Origin: Clostridioides difficile | GTDB lineage: Bacteria > Bacillota > Clostridia > Peptostreptococcales > Peptostreptococcaceae | Reading direction: 5' to 3' | Assembly: GCF_001299635.1 (NCBI RefSeq) | Contig: NZ_JRHN01000038.1 | Location: forward strand, 248,001-312,000 | Length of the DNA: 64,000 bases | Shown here: positions 50,799 through 59,787 of the stretch, one piece after another | Layout: every line of letters starts with the position of its first letter | How positions within the stretch are numbered: the first letter of the stretch is position 1 | The notes under the pieces: model-generated | What the model was told of the DNA's origin: nothing | Seen by the model: only the letters and a program-made list of their open reading frames with translations | Database searches by the model: none | Program-made: the position numbers and the translations under genes

Positions 50799-50873
50799 AT
50801 TTTTTCCTCCATAAAATTTTATATGAATAAGAACATTATAAAAATCCATTATGCAATAGTCAATAAAAAAGTA

Positions 50874-50904
50874 TTGACTTCAAGCTAGGTTGAAGTTGTA
50901 TTCT
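50874..50904 (+). promoter_or_regulatory. MerR-type promoter with 19-bp spacer
   Basis: TTGACT (50874..50879) and TATTCT (50899..50904) are separated by 19 bp, the overlong spacing typical of MerR-activated promoters. The dyad ACTTCAA (50877..50883) / TTGAAGT (50890..50896) is centred in it. It drives the aldolase-like pseudogene; the cognate regulator is the interrupted MerR gene beside it. Confidence 0.8.
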
Positions 50905-50965
50905 TTGAAGTGTAAAAATAAATTACCGAAAGAAAGGAATAATATAAATAGAAAAATACACAACT

Positions 50966-51740
50966 ATGATTAAAGAAAATTTAAATAAAGGAAAGGTATT
51001 GTGTGGAGTGGCAGTTTCACTATCTGATTCATCTGTAAGTGAATTAATTGGTCTATCAGAATATGATTTTGTTTGGATTGAAGGTGAACATGGTGTTTTA
51101 GACTGTAAAGATATTCAGCAACATATGATAGCTGCACATGCTGGTGCTGCTTCTTTAATTAGATTATCAAACAATAATCCTGACCTTGTTAAACCTATAA
51201 TATATATGAGAACAGATATTATATGTTTTCCATTTATTAATACAGCACAGAATGCAGAAAAAGCAGTATCAGCTTGTACTTATCCTCCATATAGTTATAA
51301 GAGGATGCAATCCTCAAAGAGCTTCCTATTATGGAAATATGAGTCATTTAGACTATGTTAAAAACGCAAATAACGAAATATTAAAAATGATGTTAATTGA
51401 ACAGAAAGCAGGTTATGATAACATTGAAGAAATAGCACAAGTCAAAGGTGTCGATATTATAGCATTAGGCTCTGGTGATTTATCTTTAGATATGGGATTT
51501 TCTGGATATATGAATAGAATTGAAATAAAAGATATGATTTCTCAAGCAGCTAAAGCATGTAAAAAATACAATATGCCCTTTATTATCTTTCCTTCAATAG
51601 AAAAGAAAAGTATTGAAACATGGATTAATACAGGAGCAAGTATGCTCTGTTTTGCACAAGACACAACATTTATAACTTATGTTATCAAACAATTATTGTC
51701 TTTCTATGATGAGATTGTACCAGATAAAAAACGACATTAA
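50966..51740 (+). pseudogene. HpcH/HpaI-family aldolase, frameshifted
   Basis: The first frame (50966..51361) covers MIKENLNKGKVLCGVAVSLS, the EGEHG catalytic segment and AEKAVSACTYPPYSYK; the second (to 51740) continues RGCNPQRASYYGNMSHLDYV, GVDIIALGSGDLSLDMGF. The family reads YPP-G-RG-GP-RA without break, so a one-base shift occurred near 51297-51305. The joined length of ~255 aa is normal for 2-dehydro-3-deoxyglucarate-type class II aldolases. The gene is probably inactive; its MerR activator gene is also broken. Confidence 0.88.
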
Positions 51741-51759
51741 TTTATAAATTTGATTTATA

Positions 51760-51833
51760 CTAAAAGAGACTAATATTTTATCTATTTTTATTAAGGATAT
51801 TTTCTTATGTATTGTAATATTAGTCTCTTTTAG
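51760..51833. terminator. Inverted repeat, bidirectional terminator
   Basis: CTAAAAGAGACTAATATT (51760..51777) and AATATTAGTCTCTTTTAG (51816..51833) are perfect 18-bp arms around a 38-nt loop. It separates the convergent aldolase pseudogene and flavodoxin gene. Confidence 0.75.
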
Positions 51834-51886
51834 TATTATATAATGTTGTTATTATTAGTTATATATAATTACTATAGTATATAAAC

Positions 51887-52315
51887 TTATTCAGCTAACA
51901 TTTTACCTAATTGTACACATTCATCTTTTGCTTCTTCATCGGGTTCTTCCATTGAAGTAATTCCTTCACCACCTATAATTGTAGCACCAGCATTTTGCAT
52001 ACGTTCTTCCCATTCTCTCATCCATTCACAATTTCCCCAACCATATGAACCAAATAATCCAATCTGCTTACCTGATACAATAGATTCTAATTCTGCCACA
52101 AATGGCTCCATATAACCCTCTTCTAATTGTTCTGCTCCCATAGATGGGCAACCTAATGCAAATTTATTTTCTTCTTTTAAGTCACTTGGTTTTAATAAGC
52201 TTACATCTATAACTTCTGGTGTTTTACCTTTTAACTTCACTCCTTCAGCTACAAAATTTGCCATTTTTTCAGTATTTCCTGTTCCACTCCAATAAACAAT
52301 ATATATTTTACTCAT
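51887..52315 (-). CDS. Flavodoxin
   Basis: The 142-aa protein starts with the FMN phosphate-binding loop YWSGTGNTEKMA (residues 8-19) and has the later FMN loops (LGCPSMGAEQLEEGY and FGSYGWGNCEWMREW). It is a normal-length short-chain flavodoxin, an electron carrier for anaerobic redox enzymes. AGGAGG precedes the ATG. It is a single-gene unit. Confidence 0.93.
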   Translation of the reverse strand: MSKIYIVYWSGTGNTEKMANFVAEGVKLKGKTPEVIDVSLLKPSDLKEENKFALGCPSMGAEQLEEGYMEPFVAELESIVSGKQIGLFGSYGWGNCEWMREWEERMQNAGATIIGGEGITSMEEPDEEAKDECVQLGKMLAE

Positions 52316-52832
52316 CCTTACCTCCTATAATATCTTTAATTAATAGTTACCTATAGCTAACTAGAATCTAAAAAATAAAAGATTTCTTTATTTGAAATCT
52401 CTTCATTTTCTTAAATATAGAATAGCATAATTGAGTTTGAAATTCAATAGTTATTGATAATATTTATCATTTAAATTTTGTATATTTTTTTATGTGTAAA
52501 ATTACTCCTTATACCTAAATCTTTAATGAGGATATTTTTCATATCATTTTATTTATATTACAAATCATCTTATATATTCATATATTAGCCTTAATTTAGC
52601 TTGTATTTCCTATATTCAAATTTTTGACTATACAGATATATAGAAAACACACCTTTTCTAAGATGCGCTATCTATAATACTGTATATTTTTTATAATCAT
52701 TAGTTCTCTGGCATATCTATAAATTTTATTACTCTATATTTTCGTCTATCTCTATGAAATTCTATACTTAAAAACTCGTCAACATTTACATTGACTACAT
52801 AGAATATCTGTATTTTACTGTCAAATTATAAA
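52316..52832. other. Non-coding gap with a possible coding relic
   Basis: A 41-codon minus-strand open frame (52825..52700; FDSKIQIFYVVNVNVDEFLS, then IEFHRDRRKYRVIKFIDMPEN) follows the subtilisin stop codon in another frame but has no start codon. It may be a remnant. The rest is AT-rich with only a weak hairpin (TAGAAAA ... TTTTCTA near 52642). Confidence 0.3.
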
Positions 52833-53771
52833 TTATCTTTTTCCAGTATTCTTGTATTTATAAAGATTTAAATATAGGTACCCATTCCCCTGTTCTGTTC
52901 TAGGTATTCCAAGTGCTCTTGTACATTTTATTAATTGTGCATATAACTCAGCTTCATCTAAATCTCTCTCAAATTCTTCTCTAGCCCATTCTTTAATTAG
53001 TGCTAGTGACCCTGATACATATGGTGCACTCATACTAGTGCCACTCATAATAGCAAGTTTATTATCCATATAAGTTGATATAATATTTCTTCCTGGAGCT
53101 ACCAAATCTATTGTGGTATTTGAATTACTAAACTTTTCAACTAAATAGTTTTCATTTATTGCACCTACTTCTATTACCTCAGCATAACTGGCTGGATAAC
53201 TATACTCACTTGTACTAGAATCTCCATCTCCATTATTTCCTGCTGCACACACTACAGAAATATTATTCTTTACTGCTTGTAAAACTACATTTCTTAAGTT
53301 TTTGTCATCTTTATTTCCTCCAAGAGACATAGATATAATATCAACTTTGTTATTTATAGCAAAATTAACAGCATTAATTATACTTTGATATGTCCCAACA
53401 CCATCTTTATTTAACGCCTTTGCTATTAATAATTTACAGTCTGGAGCTACACCCATAACCTCATTATTATAATTAGATGCAGCTATAATTCCTGCTACAT
53501 GAGTTCCATGTCCATTAAAATCCTCATATATATTTTTATTTCCATTACTATCATCACTAAAGTTTGCGCCACCAATTATTTTACCTTTTAAAAGCGGATG
53601 AGAGCTGTCACAGCCTGTATCGATTATCCCAATTAAAATATTTTTCCCAGTATATCCTTCATCCCACATTCCTCTGGCATTCATTTGTTTTATTCCATAG
53701 GGAAACTTATTCTTTGCTCCTCTTAGATTTTCATTTATTTCATAAGGAATTAGTTTCATTCTTTTATTCAT
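52833..53771 (-). CDS. Intracellular subtilisin-like serine protease (S8)
   Basis: The 312-aa protein has the catalytic triad Asp51 (IGIIDTGCDSSHP), His88 (NGHGTHVAG) and Ser246 (MSGTSMSAPYVSG), with oxyanion Asn179. There is no signal peptide. The N-terminus carries the LIPY motif (MKLIPYEINENL), the short inhibitory propeptide of Bacillus intracellular subtilisins. The length matches ISP-type enzymes (~320 aa). It should degrade cytosolic proteins after self-activation. It is a single-gene unit. Confidence 0.92.
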   Translation of the reverse strand: MNKRMKLIPYEINENLRGAKNKFPYGIKQMNARGMWDEGYTGKNILIGIIDTGCDSSHPLLKGKIIGGANFSDDSNGNKNIYEDFNGHGTHVAGIIAASNYNNEVMGVAPDCKLLIAKALNKDGVGTYQSIINAVNFAINNKVDIISMSLGGNKDDKNLRNVVLQAVKNNISVVCAAGNNGDGDSSTSEYSYPASYAEVIEVGAINENYLVEKFSNSNTTIDLVAPGRNIISTYMDNKLAIMSGTSMSAPYVSGSLALIKEWAREEFERDLDEAELYAQLIKCTRALGIPRTEQGNGYLYLNLYKYKNTGKR

Positions 53772-54028
53772 TATATATCCTCCTAAAAATTTTATTACTT
53801 ATAAATATTATAAATTTGCTTTCATGATAAGTTTATAAATCAAATTAACAACTTATATCTACTTATTTATATTTATGATGTATTTTTTATTTTTAGGAGT
53901 CATATTTTATTGTATATAAAATAATATTTAGACAATTATATTAAAAGTAAAAATTTACTTATACTTATATTCTAAAGCGTAAGAAATTCAATATATTTAT
54001 AATGATTTAAATCTTTTATATATCAGAT
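53772..54028. other. Non-coding AT-rich gap
   Basis: It holds the upstream region of the subtilisin gene. No ORF with an RBS is seen. Confidence 0.5.
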
Positions 54029-54073
54029 AAAAAGGATATCTTATTAGTACTGGAACATTTAGATATCCTTTTT
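54029..54073 (-). terminator. Rho-independent terminator of ilvD
   Basis: AAAAAGGATATCT (54029..54041) and AGATATCCTTTTT (54061..54073) are perfect arms around 19 nt. On the minus strand a TTTTTAT run follows, 30 bp after the ilvD stop codon. Confidence 0.85.
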
Positions 54074-54106
54074 ATATTTTTACTTAACTCTCTTATACAT
54101 AATCTA

Positions 54107-55762
54107 CTACTTCAACACTGCCCCTGTATTTGCTGATGTTACCAGTTTAGCATATCTACTTAAGTACCCATGTTTTATTTTAGGCTCTAAAGGTATAAAT
54201 TTTAATCTTCTATTTTCTATTTCTATTTCATTTACTTTTAACTCTAATTTTTTTTCTGGTATATTGATAGAAATTATATCACCTTCCTCAACTATTCCAA
54301 TTAAACCTCCTTCCATAGCTTCTGGAGAAATATGACCTATGGATGCTCCTCTAGTTGCTCCTGAAAAACGACCATCAGTAAGAAGTGCAACATGTTTATC
54401 AAGTCCCATTCCTGCAACTGCTGAAGTAGGAGATAACATTTCTTTCATTCCTGGACCTCCTTTTGGTCCTTCATATCTTATAACTATAACATCGCCTTTA
54501 TTTATTTTTTTATTAAATATAGCACTTACAGCTTCTTCTTCTGAATTAAAAACTCTTGCTGGCCCTTCATGAACTAACATTTCCTCTGCAACTGCTGATT
54601 TTTTTACAACAGCTCCGTTTGTAGCAAGATTTCCTCTCAAGATTGCAAGTCCACCTTGTTCACTATATGGGTTTTTTAATGTATGTATTACTTCCTCATT
54701 TTCTATTTTACAATTTCTTATATTTTCTCCTATAGTCTTACCTGTCACAGTTTTACAATTTAAGTTTATTCCTTCTATCTTAGAAAGTTCATTCATTATA
54801 GCTGGAATTCCTCCTGCCATATGTAAATCTTCAATATGATGTTTCCCACTTGGACTCAATTTTGTTAGACAAGGAGTTTTCTCACTTATTTCATCAAAAA
54901 AGTCTAAGTTAAGTTCTATTCCTGCTTCATAAGCTATTGCAGGTAAGTGAAGTACTGTATTTGTAGAACCAGCCATTGCCATATCCACAGTTATTGCATT
55001 TTTAAATGCATCTACTGTTAAAATATCTCTAGGTTTTATATCATTTTTAAGTAGTTCCATAACATACATACCTGCATATTTTGCTATTCTTTTTCTTTCT
55101 CCAGAATGTGATGCGGCAGTACCATTATATGGAATACCCATACCTAATGCTTCTGTTAAACAATTCATGCTATTTGCTGTAAAAAGCCCAGAACATGAAC
55201 CACATCCAGGACAAGAGTTCATAGCTAATTCTTCTAATTCTTCTTCACTCATTGCTCCATCTTTACATGCTCCAACACCTTCCATAGCAGAGTTAAAATC
55301 GTACACTTTTCCATTTTTTCTGCCTGAAAGCATAGGGCCTCCACTCACAACAACGCTTGGTATATTAAGTCTTGCAGCAGCCATTAACATTCCTGGAACT
55401 ATCTTATCACAATTAGGTATAAGTACTAAAGCATCAAAACCATGTGCCATAGCCATAGCTTCTATTGAATCTGCTATTAATTCTCTTGAAGCAAGTGAAT
55501 AATTCATTCCAACATGTCCCATGGCTATACCATCACATACTCCTATGGCTGGAAATTCTAATGGTAACCCACCACTCATTCTAACACCAGTTTTTGCTGC
55601 TTCTGCTATTTCATCAAGGTGGAGATGACCAGGAATCACCTCATTTTGTGCATTTACTATACCTATTAAAGGTCTTTCAATTTCTTCTATAGTAAGACCC
55701 ATTCCATACATTAATGCTCTCTTTGGAGCTCCCTCTATTCCTTTTTTTATATCACTTCTCAT
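54107..55762 (-). CDS. ilvD: Dihydroxy-acid dehydratase
   Basis: The 551-aa enzyme is full length. It shows the iron-sulfur and metal ligands Cys118 (NCDK), Cys187-region ([20 protein letters not shown]), and the C-terminal [16 protein letters not shown] and [19 protein letters not shown] motifs. It converts 2,3-dihydroxy-isovalerate and the isoleucine analogue to the oxo-acids in branched-chain amino acid and pantothenate synthesis. It stands alone; no ilvC/ilvB is adjacent. No T-box leader is seen upstream. Confidence 0.97.
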   Translation of the reverse strand: MRSDIKKGIEGAPKRALMYGMGLTIEEIERPLIGIVNAQNEVIPGHLHLDEIAEAAKTGVRMSGGLPLEFPAIGVCDGIAMGHVGMNYSLASRELIADSIEAMAMAHGFDALVLIPNCDKIVPGMLMAAARLNIPSVVVSGGPMLSGRKNGKVYDFNSAMEGVGACKDGAMSEEELEELAMNSCPGCGSCSGLFTANSMNCLTEALGMGIPYNGTAASHSGERKRIAKYAGMYVMELLKNDIKPRDILTVDAFKNAITVDMAMAGSTNTVLHLPAIAYEAGIELNLDFFDEISEKTPCLTKLSPSGKHHIEDLHMAGGIPAIMNELSKIEGINLNCKTVTGKTIGENIRNCKIENEEVIHTLKNPYSEQGGLAILRGNLATNGAVVKKSAVAEEMLVHEGPARVFNSEEEAVSAIFNKKINKGDVIVIRYEGPKGGPGMKEMLSPTSAVAGMGLDKHVALLTDGRFSGATRGASIGHISPEAMEGGLIGIVEEGDIISINIPEKKLELKVNEIEIENRRLKFIPLEPKIKHGYLSRYAKLVTSANTGAVLK

Positions 55763-55951
55763 AATATTACCTCTTTCCCACTTTTTTAAATTTTCATAAT
55801 ATTATTATAATACATTTTTCTATTAATTAATTACGAAAAATCTAAAAAATATTAGTATCTACTAATGCAAAATTATTACAATTTACTATAAATATATTAA
55901 ACAATTGGATTATATAATTATATTTTTAATAAATTTTGAAAATCATAGAGT

Positions 55952-55988
55952 AAGATTATTTATTCTATGAAACAGAATAAATAATCTT
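55952..55988. repeat. Perfect 15-bp inverted repeat upstream of ilvD
   Basis: AAGATTATTTATTCT (55952..55966) and AGAATAAATAATCTT (55974..55988) pair around a seven-base loop, about 190 bp upstream of the ilvD start. It could be a weak terminator or a regulator site. Confidence 0.8.
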
Positions 55989-56162
55989 AATAGATAAATA
56001 TCAGTATTTTCCGTTTTATTAGAATCTAGTAAATTCAATTGTTTACAAGCTATGAATATATATACTTTCGCTTTTATGTGTTTTGATGACAATTTTTATT
56101 TTTCTAGTATAAGAAACTGACAATCATGTTATCCAATTAGATTTATACTTCTTTTATCATAT

Positions 56163-56192
56163 AAAGAAAACAGCCAATCATTTTGATTGACT
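56163..56192 (-). terminator. Probable terminator of the 99-aa membrane protein gene
   Basis: Minus-strand AGTCAATC and GATTGGCT pair (one G-T) around five bases, followed by GTTTTCTTT. It lies 100 bp after the gene. Confidence 0.6.
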
Positions 56193-56290
56193 GAATTACT
56201 TTAAGTATATTAAATATATGCACTCTAAAAAATCTTTTTGTTTTGCATATTTAAACTCTTTAGTATTTGTATTTTTTAGATACTTTTTTA

Positions 56291-56590
56291 TTAATCAAAT
56301 CTAATATTTGAAACTTTATTCCAATTAATCTCTCTTGAATAATCTTCTGGATGTGACAATTTAACTATATGTGTTGAATCATTATAATTATAATAAATTG
56401 TAGTAGTACCATTGATTGGGTTCTGCTTATATCCTTGATATACTGCACTTTTTGGAACCTTTTTTTCAACAAAATTATATGCAGATGAAGTGTCAATCGA
56501 TTTTACTTCACTAGGAAATATTAGCATCCAAAAAGCTACAAATATAAAAATACATATACATGTAATACTATACCATTTAATCCATTTCAT
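56291..56590 (-). CDS. Small membrane-anchored protein of unknown function (99 aa)
   Basis: The N-terminal 30 residues are a membrane anchor or uncleaved signal (MKWIKWYSITCICIFIFVAF, then WMLIF), followed by an extracellular part of about 70 residues with a beta pattern (SAVYQGYKQNPINGTTTIYY, NWNKVSNIRF). AGGAGGG precedes the ATG. It is a single-gene unit. No family is recognised. Confidence 0.7.
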   Translation of the reverse strand: MKWIKWYSITCICIFIFVAFWMLIFPSEVKSIDTSSAYNFVEKKVPKSAVYQGYKQNPINGTTTIYYNYNDSTHIVKLSHPEDYSREINWNKVSNIRFD

Positions 56591-56852
56591 AGAATCCCTC
56601 CTATTTTACCAAAATATACTATTATTATTTCCATATATTTATAATATTTATGCATATGATAAAATTTTTTAAACATCCATATATAAGTATAGGAACTTTG
56701 GTTTTCTATGCTTTATTAAGATTAATAAGATATTTTTATAAATTAATAAATTTGTAAGATTTTATTAAAAGATTTTTAAAACTTAAAGCTTAATATAAAT
56801 ATAGTAGTTATATAGCTAAAACATAAATTTTGAAAGGAGATAAAATACAATT

Positions 56853-57530
56853 ATGTGGATACTTTATTCATTTCTTTGCGCTATACTACCATGCTTGATA
56901 TATCAAATAATTGTTATCAAAAGAAAAAACTTGAAATGTGAAAAGAATGTAGTAATACATTTAGTATGGGTATATATCTTTTTACTATATATTTACTTAG
57001 CACTTAGTAAAGCTGGTATTGGTAGCATCTGGGATATAGGAAGGTATAGAGAAATTATTAGATTTAATGAAATAAATCTAATACCATTTAGCTCAGTTGG
57101 TGCTTTAACATATATTTTAAATATAATTATGTTTATGCCTTTAGGATTTTTACTTCCTTTAATTTGGAAGGAATTTAGAAATATTATTAATGTGTCAATA
57201 ACTGGATTAGGTTTCTCATTATCAATTGAATTTTGTCAATTATTTAATCTTAGAACTACAGATATTGACGATTTAATGATGAATACATTAGGAGCTATTT
57301 TAGGATATTTAATATGGATATGTGTAAATAAGTTATTTAATTTGATGAAGAAAAATACTATTTTAGCACCGATATGTAAAAATATCATTCAAGATGAAAT
57401 TGCTATTACAATCGATGATGAAATAAATAAAAAAACTACCCCTCTTTATAAAAATGAAGCTATCATATATTTAATATTGACTGTTTTAGGAGAATTCTTG
57501 TTATTTAATTGGTCCTTAATATACTATTGA
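56853..57530 (+). CDS. VanZ-family membrane protein
   Basis: The 225-aa protein has the VanZ pattern: IRFNEINLIPFSSVGALTYILNIIMFMPLGFLLPL, then SITGLGFSLSIEFCQLFNLRTTDIDDLMMNTLGAILGY, with five or so membrane segments. The C-terminus adds a membrane helix (AIIYLILTVLGEFLLFNWSL). VanZ confers low-level teicoplanin resistance in enterococci, but most homologues have unknown roles. AAAGGAG is 13 nt before the ATG, longer than usual, so a non-ATG start slightly upstream cannot be excluded. Confidence 0.9.
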   Translation: MWILYSFLCAILPCLIYQIIVIKRKNLKCEKNVVIHLVWVYIFLLYIYLALSKAGIGSIWDIGRYREIIRFNEINLIPFSSVGALTYILNIIMFMPLGFLLPLIWKEFRNIINVSITGLGFSLSIEFCQLFNLRTTDIDDLMMNTLGAILGYLIWICVNKLFNLMKKNTILAPICKNIIQDEIAITIDDEINKKTTPLYKNEAIIYLILTVLGEFLLFNWSLIYY

Positions 57531-57578
57531 ATAATCTAAATAAAAAAACAAAAATATTTCAATATTCATAAAGATGTA

Positions 57579-57618
57579 AAGCCTTCTTTTCTATATTCTA
57601 TATAAGGAAAGAAGGCTT
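57579..57618. terminator. Bidirectional terminator
   Basis: AAGCCTTCTTTTC (57579..57591) and GGAAAGAAGGCTT (57606..57618) form a stem around 14 nt. It separates vanZ and the convergent 84-aa gene. Confidence 0.8.
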
Positions 57619-57646
57619 CCATTCTTAAACATAAAATACACATTCA

Positions 57647-57901
57647 CTATTTAATTGGCATCTGAAATATTTTATTAATATTATATCTAACTTTGTTAGA
57701 TGTTATATAATCATATTTTGTTCCATTCTCAATAAAACTTTGTATATTATCCAACACTTGTATAGCTCTTGCATTGCTTTCATAAGTTCCTATTTTTTTA
57801 GTATTAAGATTTTCAAATACTACATAAATTCGACTATCATTTATTTTAATTTGATTAACTTGCATTAAATCAGTTTTATCTTGACTTCTAATTATTATCA
57901 C
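57647..57901 (-). CDS. Small conserved-type protein of unknown function (84 aa)
   Basis: It starts at GTG behind GGAGGAATTAAT. The product (MIIIRSQDKTDLMQVNQIKI, FENLNTKKIGTYESNARAIQ, VLDNIQSFIENGTKYDYITS, ending IFQMPIK) resembles short Firmicute proteins with an I-I-R-SQDK start and a YQMP-type end. They are often near phage or sporulation genes, but no function is known. Confidence 0.75.
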   Translation of the reverse strand: MIIIRSQDKTDLMQVNQIKINDSRIYVVFENLNTKKIGTYESNARAIQVLDNIQSFIENGTKYDYITSNKVRYNINKIFQMPIK

Positions 57902-58032
57902 ATTAATTCCTCCATCTACTCAATTTATTTTAATTTATAAGAAGCAATATCATATAATTTATTTCTAGTATATTTAAACATTTAAATTTATTGAAACATC
58001 AAACTATTTATACTATAGCATCGTTTTATACA

Positions 58033-58240
58033 TTTGGTAATTTCATTGTTAAAATATTTATTTATATTTAAATAAAATGTATCTAGATAGTATATATTTA
58101 TTACTTATTTATGTTCTATTTTCAGAATATCACCTCTTTATCAATTACCATTTGTATAATTCATATTATACATATACAAATGGTAATTTTCAATATATTT
58201 TATTATTTTAATCTTTTTTTTTTATATTTTTGGTAATTTT
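58033..58240. promoter_or_regulatory. Repeated operator half-sites upstream of the XRE gene
   Basis: AATTACCATTTGTAT (58143..58157) and ATACAAATGGTAATT (58174..58188) are perfect 15-bp inverted arms. Further TTTGGTAATTTT-type half-sites lie at 58033..58043 and 58230..58240, and TTCGGTAAGG is at 58272. They probably bind the XRE protein encoded at 58293. Confidence 0.65.
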
Positions 58241-58292
58241 ATTTTACTTTTTATAAAAATAACTTATAATTTCGGTAAGGAGTGATGTACAT

Positions 58293-58664
58293 ATGGAAAG
58301 TTTAGGAGATAGAATAGCAAATTTACGAAAAGAATTGGATATAAATCAAAAAGAACTTGCTACTAAAGTCGGTATAACTGAGGCGAGTTTATCACGTTAT
58401 GAAAATAATTTACGAGAACCTAAAAGTGAAATTATAGTAAGATTGGCAAAAGAACTGAAAACATCCACTGATTATTTACTGGGTGTAAATGAAAGTACAA
58501 AGATGAGTAAAGAAGATAAATTAATCATAGAAAACTTATCAGTCAGTGAAAAAACAAAAAAACTATTAGAAAAAATATATTCACTTGAAAAAGAAGATAG
58601 AGAAGCTATAGAAAAAATGATTGATAATGCTTATCTAAAAAGATTTCTCAAAGAAGAGAATTAA
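58293..58664 (+). CDS. XRE-family transcriptional regulator
   Basis: The 123-aa protein has an N-terminal HTH (LGDRIANLRKELDINQKELA, TKVGITEASLSRYENNLREP, EIIVRLAKELKTSTDYLLG) and a C-terminal acidic helical segment (LLEKIYSLEKEDREAIEKMI). GGTAAGGAG precedes the ATG. Repeated operator-like half-sites lie upstream, so it is probably autoregulated. Its stop codon overlaps that of the convergent 46-49-aa gene within a palindrome. Confidence 0.9.
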   Translation: MESLGDRIANLRKELDINQKELATKVGITEASLSRYENNLREPKSEIIVRLAKELKTSTDYLLGVNESTKMSKEDKLIIENLSVSEKTKKLLEKIYSLEKEDREAIEKMIDNAYLKRFLKEEN

Positions 58665-58675
58665 TTCTCTTCTTT
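58650..58675. terminator. 26-bp palindrome shared by two convergent stop codons
   Basis: The halves AAAGAAGAGAATT and AATTCTCTTCTTT are exact reverse complements, with T-rich flanks. Read on either strand it encodes K-E-E-N-stop. It is both the bidirectional terminator and the C-terminus of both genes. Confidence 0.9.
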
Positions 58676-58801
58676 TTCTTTATTCAAAACCTCAAGTAAT
58701 AATTCATAAAAAGTAATATCTTCACTCAATAAATAATCTAATTTCATTCCTGTATCTTCAATTTTTTCTTTTCTTGTAACAGTAGTATTTGATTTTTCCA
58801 C
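58661..58801 (-). CDS. Small acidic protein convergent with the XRE regulator (46 aa)
   Basis: A start at GTG 58801 (GGGGGATGG nine bases upstream) gives MEKSNTTVTRKEKIEDTGMK, LDYLLSEDITFYELLLEVLN, KEKEEN. An ATG at 58810 in the same frame is the alternative but overlaps the Shine-Dalgarno. It ends in the palindrome it shares with the XRE gene. No family is recognised. A regulator or antitoxin-like partner is possible, from position only. Confidence 0.55.
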   Translation of the reverse strand: MEKSNTTVTRKEKIEDTGMKLDYLLSEDITFYELLLEVLNKEKEEN

Positions 58802-58810
58802 ATACACCAT

Positions 58811-59177
58811 CCCCCAGCAAACTTACGTTCTTAATGTTAGTCAGAAATTCCAACAATTTTTTAATAAAGTTTATGTATTTATATTTTATAAAATATGTTA
58901 TAATCATCCAAAATTTTCCTAGATAATTATCTTAACTATATAATAATACTTTTATTCTACAGATGCAATAAAAAACTCGTAATAATAACAAAAAAATCTA
59001 TTATTGTAGAATCTTGTATATTTTTTACATTTTTATATATTTTTTAAGATAATTTTTATTATAAAACTTTTTATAAATATATAAAATTTTTATATTCATT
59101 TAACTTATTGTAGTTTTTTAGATAGAATTTAACTTTTCTCTAATAATCATTGTCTTTAAACTTTTACTTTGCATGTA
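58811..59177. other. Non-coding AT-rich gap
   Basis: No ORF with an RBS and no strong hairpin is seen. It is likely to hold the promoter of the small minus-strand gene and the downstream end of ogt. Confidence 0.5.
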
Positions 59178-59648
59178 TTATTTATTATCTTTTTCAAGTT
59201 TCAACAAATATTCCTTTACCTTTATTCCTCCTAGATAACCTCTTAAACTGCCATTAGAACCTATTAGTCTATGACAAGGTATAAAGATAGAAATAGGATT
59301 TTTGCTATTTGCCATCCCTACTGCTCTGTATGCTTTAGGATTATTAATTATGTTTGCTAGTTCTATATAAGTCATTGTTTCTCCATATGGAATTTTACAA
59401 AGTTCATTCCAAACTTTTCTCATAAACTCACTTCCAGACAACTCTAAAGGTAAATCAAACTCTTTTCTATTTCCATCTAAATATTCTTTTAGTTGTTTAT
59501 TTGCTTCTATTATAATTTTGGTTTCTTTGACTAAATATTCTTTAGAATCTAAGCTAGATGTGTCAAAAAACAGATTTGTAATACAACTATTTTTTTCTGC
59601 TATTCCTATTTTACCAATTTTAGTTTCATAATAAAAAATATTTTTCAT
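59178..59648 (-). CDS. ogt: Methylated-DNA-protein cysteine methyltransferase
   Basis: A TTG at 59657 opens the frame, but the ATG at 59648 (MKNIFYYETKIGKIGIAEKN) fits AAAGGATA better, giving 156 aa. The active-site motif IPCHRLIG and the downstream GSLRGYLGG loop, together with the HTH-like PYGETMTYIELANIINNPKAYRAVG, identify an O6-alkylguanine-DNA alkyltransferase. It removes alkyl groups from guanine onto its cysteine in a suicidal reaction. Confidence 0.95.
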   Translation of the reverse strand: MKNIFYYETKIGKIGIAEKNSCITNLFFDTSSLDSKEYLVKETKIIIEANKQLKEYLDGNRKEFDLPLELSGSEFMRKVWNELCKIPYGETMTYIELANIINNPKAYRAVGMANSKNPISIFIPCHRLIGSNGSLRGYLGGIKVKEYLLKLEKDNK

Positions 59649-59787
59649 TAGGTACAATATCCTTTCATATTCATTTATAACTTTAATTTTATTAATAATT
59701 TTACTCTTTTATATCATATATTTTATCAATCTTTATAAAAACTCAAAAACTTGAAATACTATACTTTCTATAAAGTATATTTATAAG

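Larger units (their letters stand above)
55763..56290. other. Non-coding gap upstream of ilvD
   Basis: It contains a perfect hairpin (55952..55988) and a terminator-like hairpin (56163..56192), but no gene. No T-box, leader peptide or riboswitch pattern is recognised. Confidence 0.5.

Noticed and set aside
52700-52825. 41-codon open frame after the subtilisin gene as a gene
   Set aside because: It has no start codon and no RBS; it is at most a relic.
55763-56290. T-box leader for ilvD
   Set aside because: No T-box consensus or specifier-loop layout is seen; only a simple hairpin is present.
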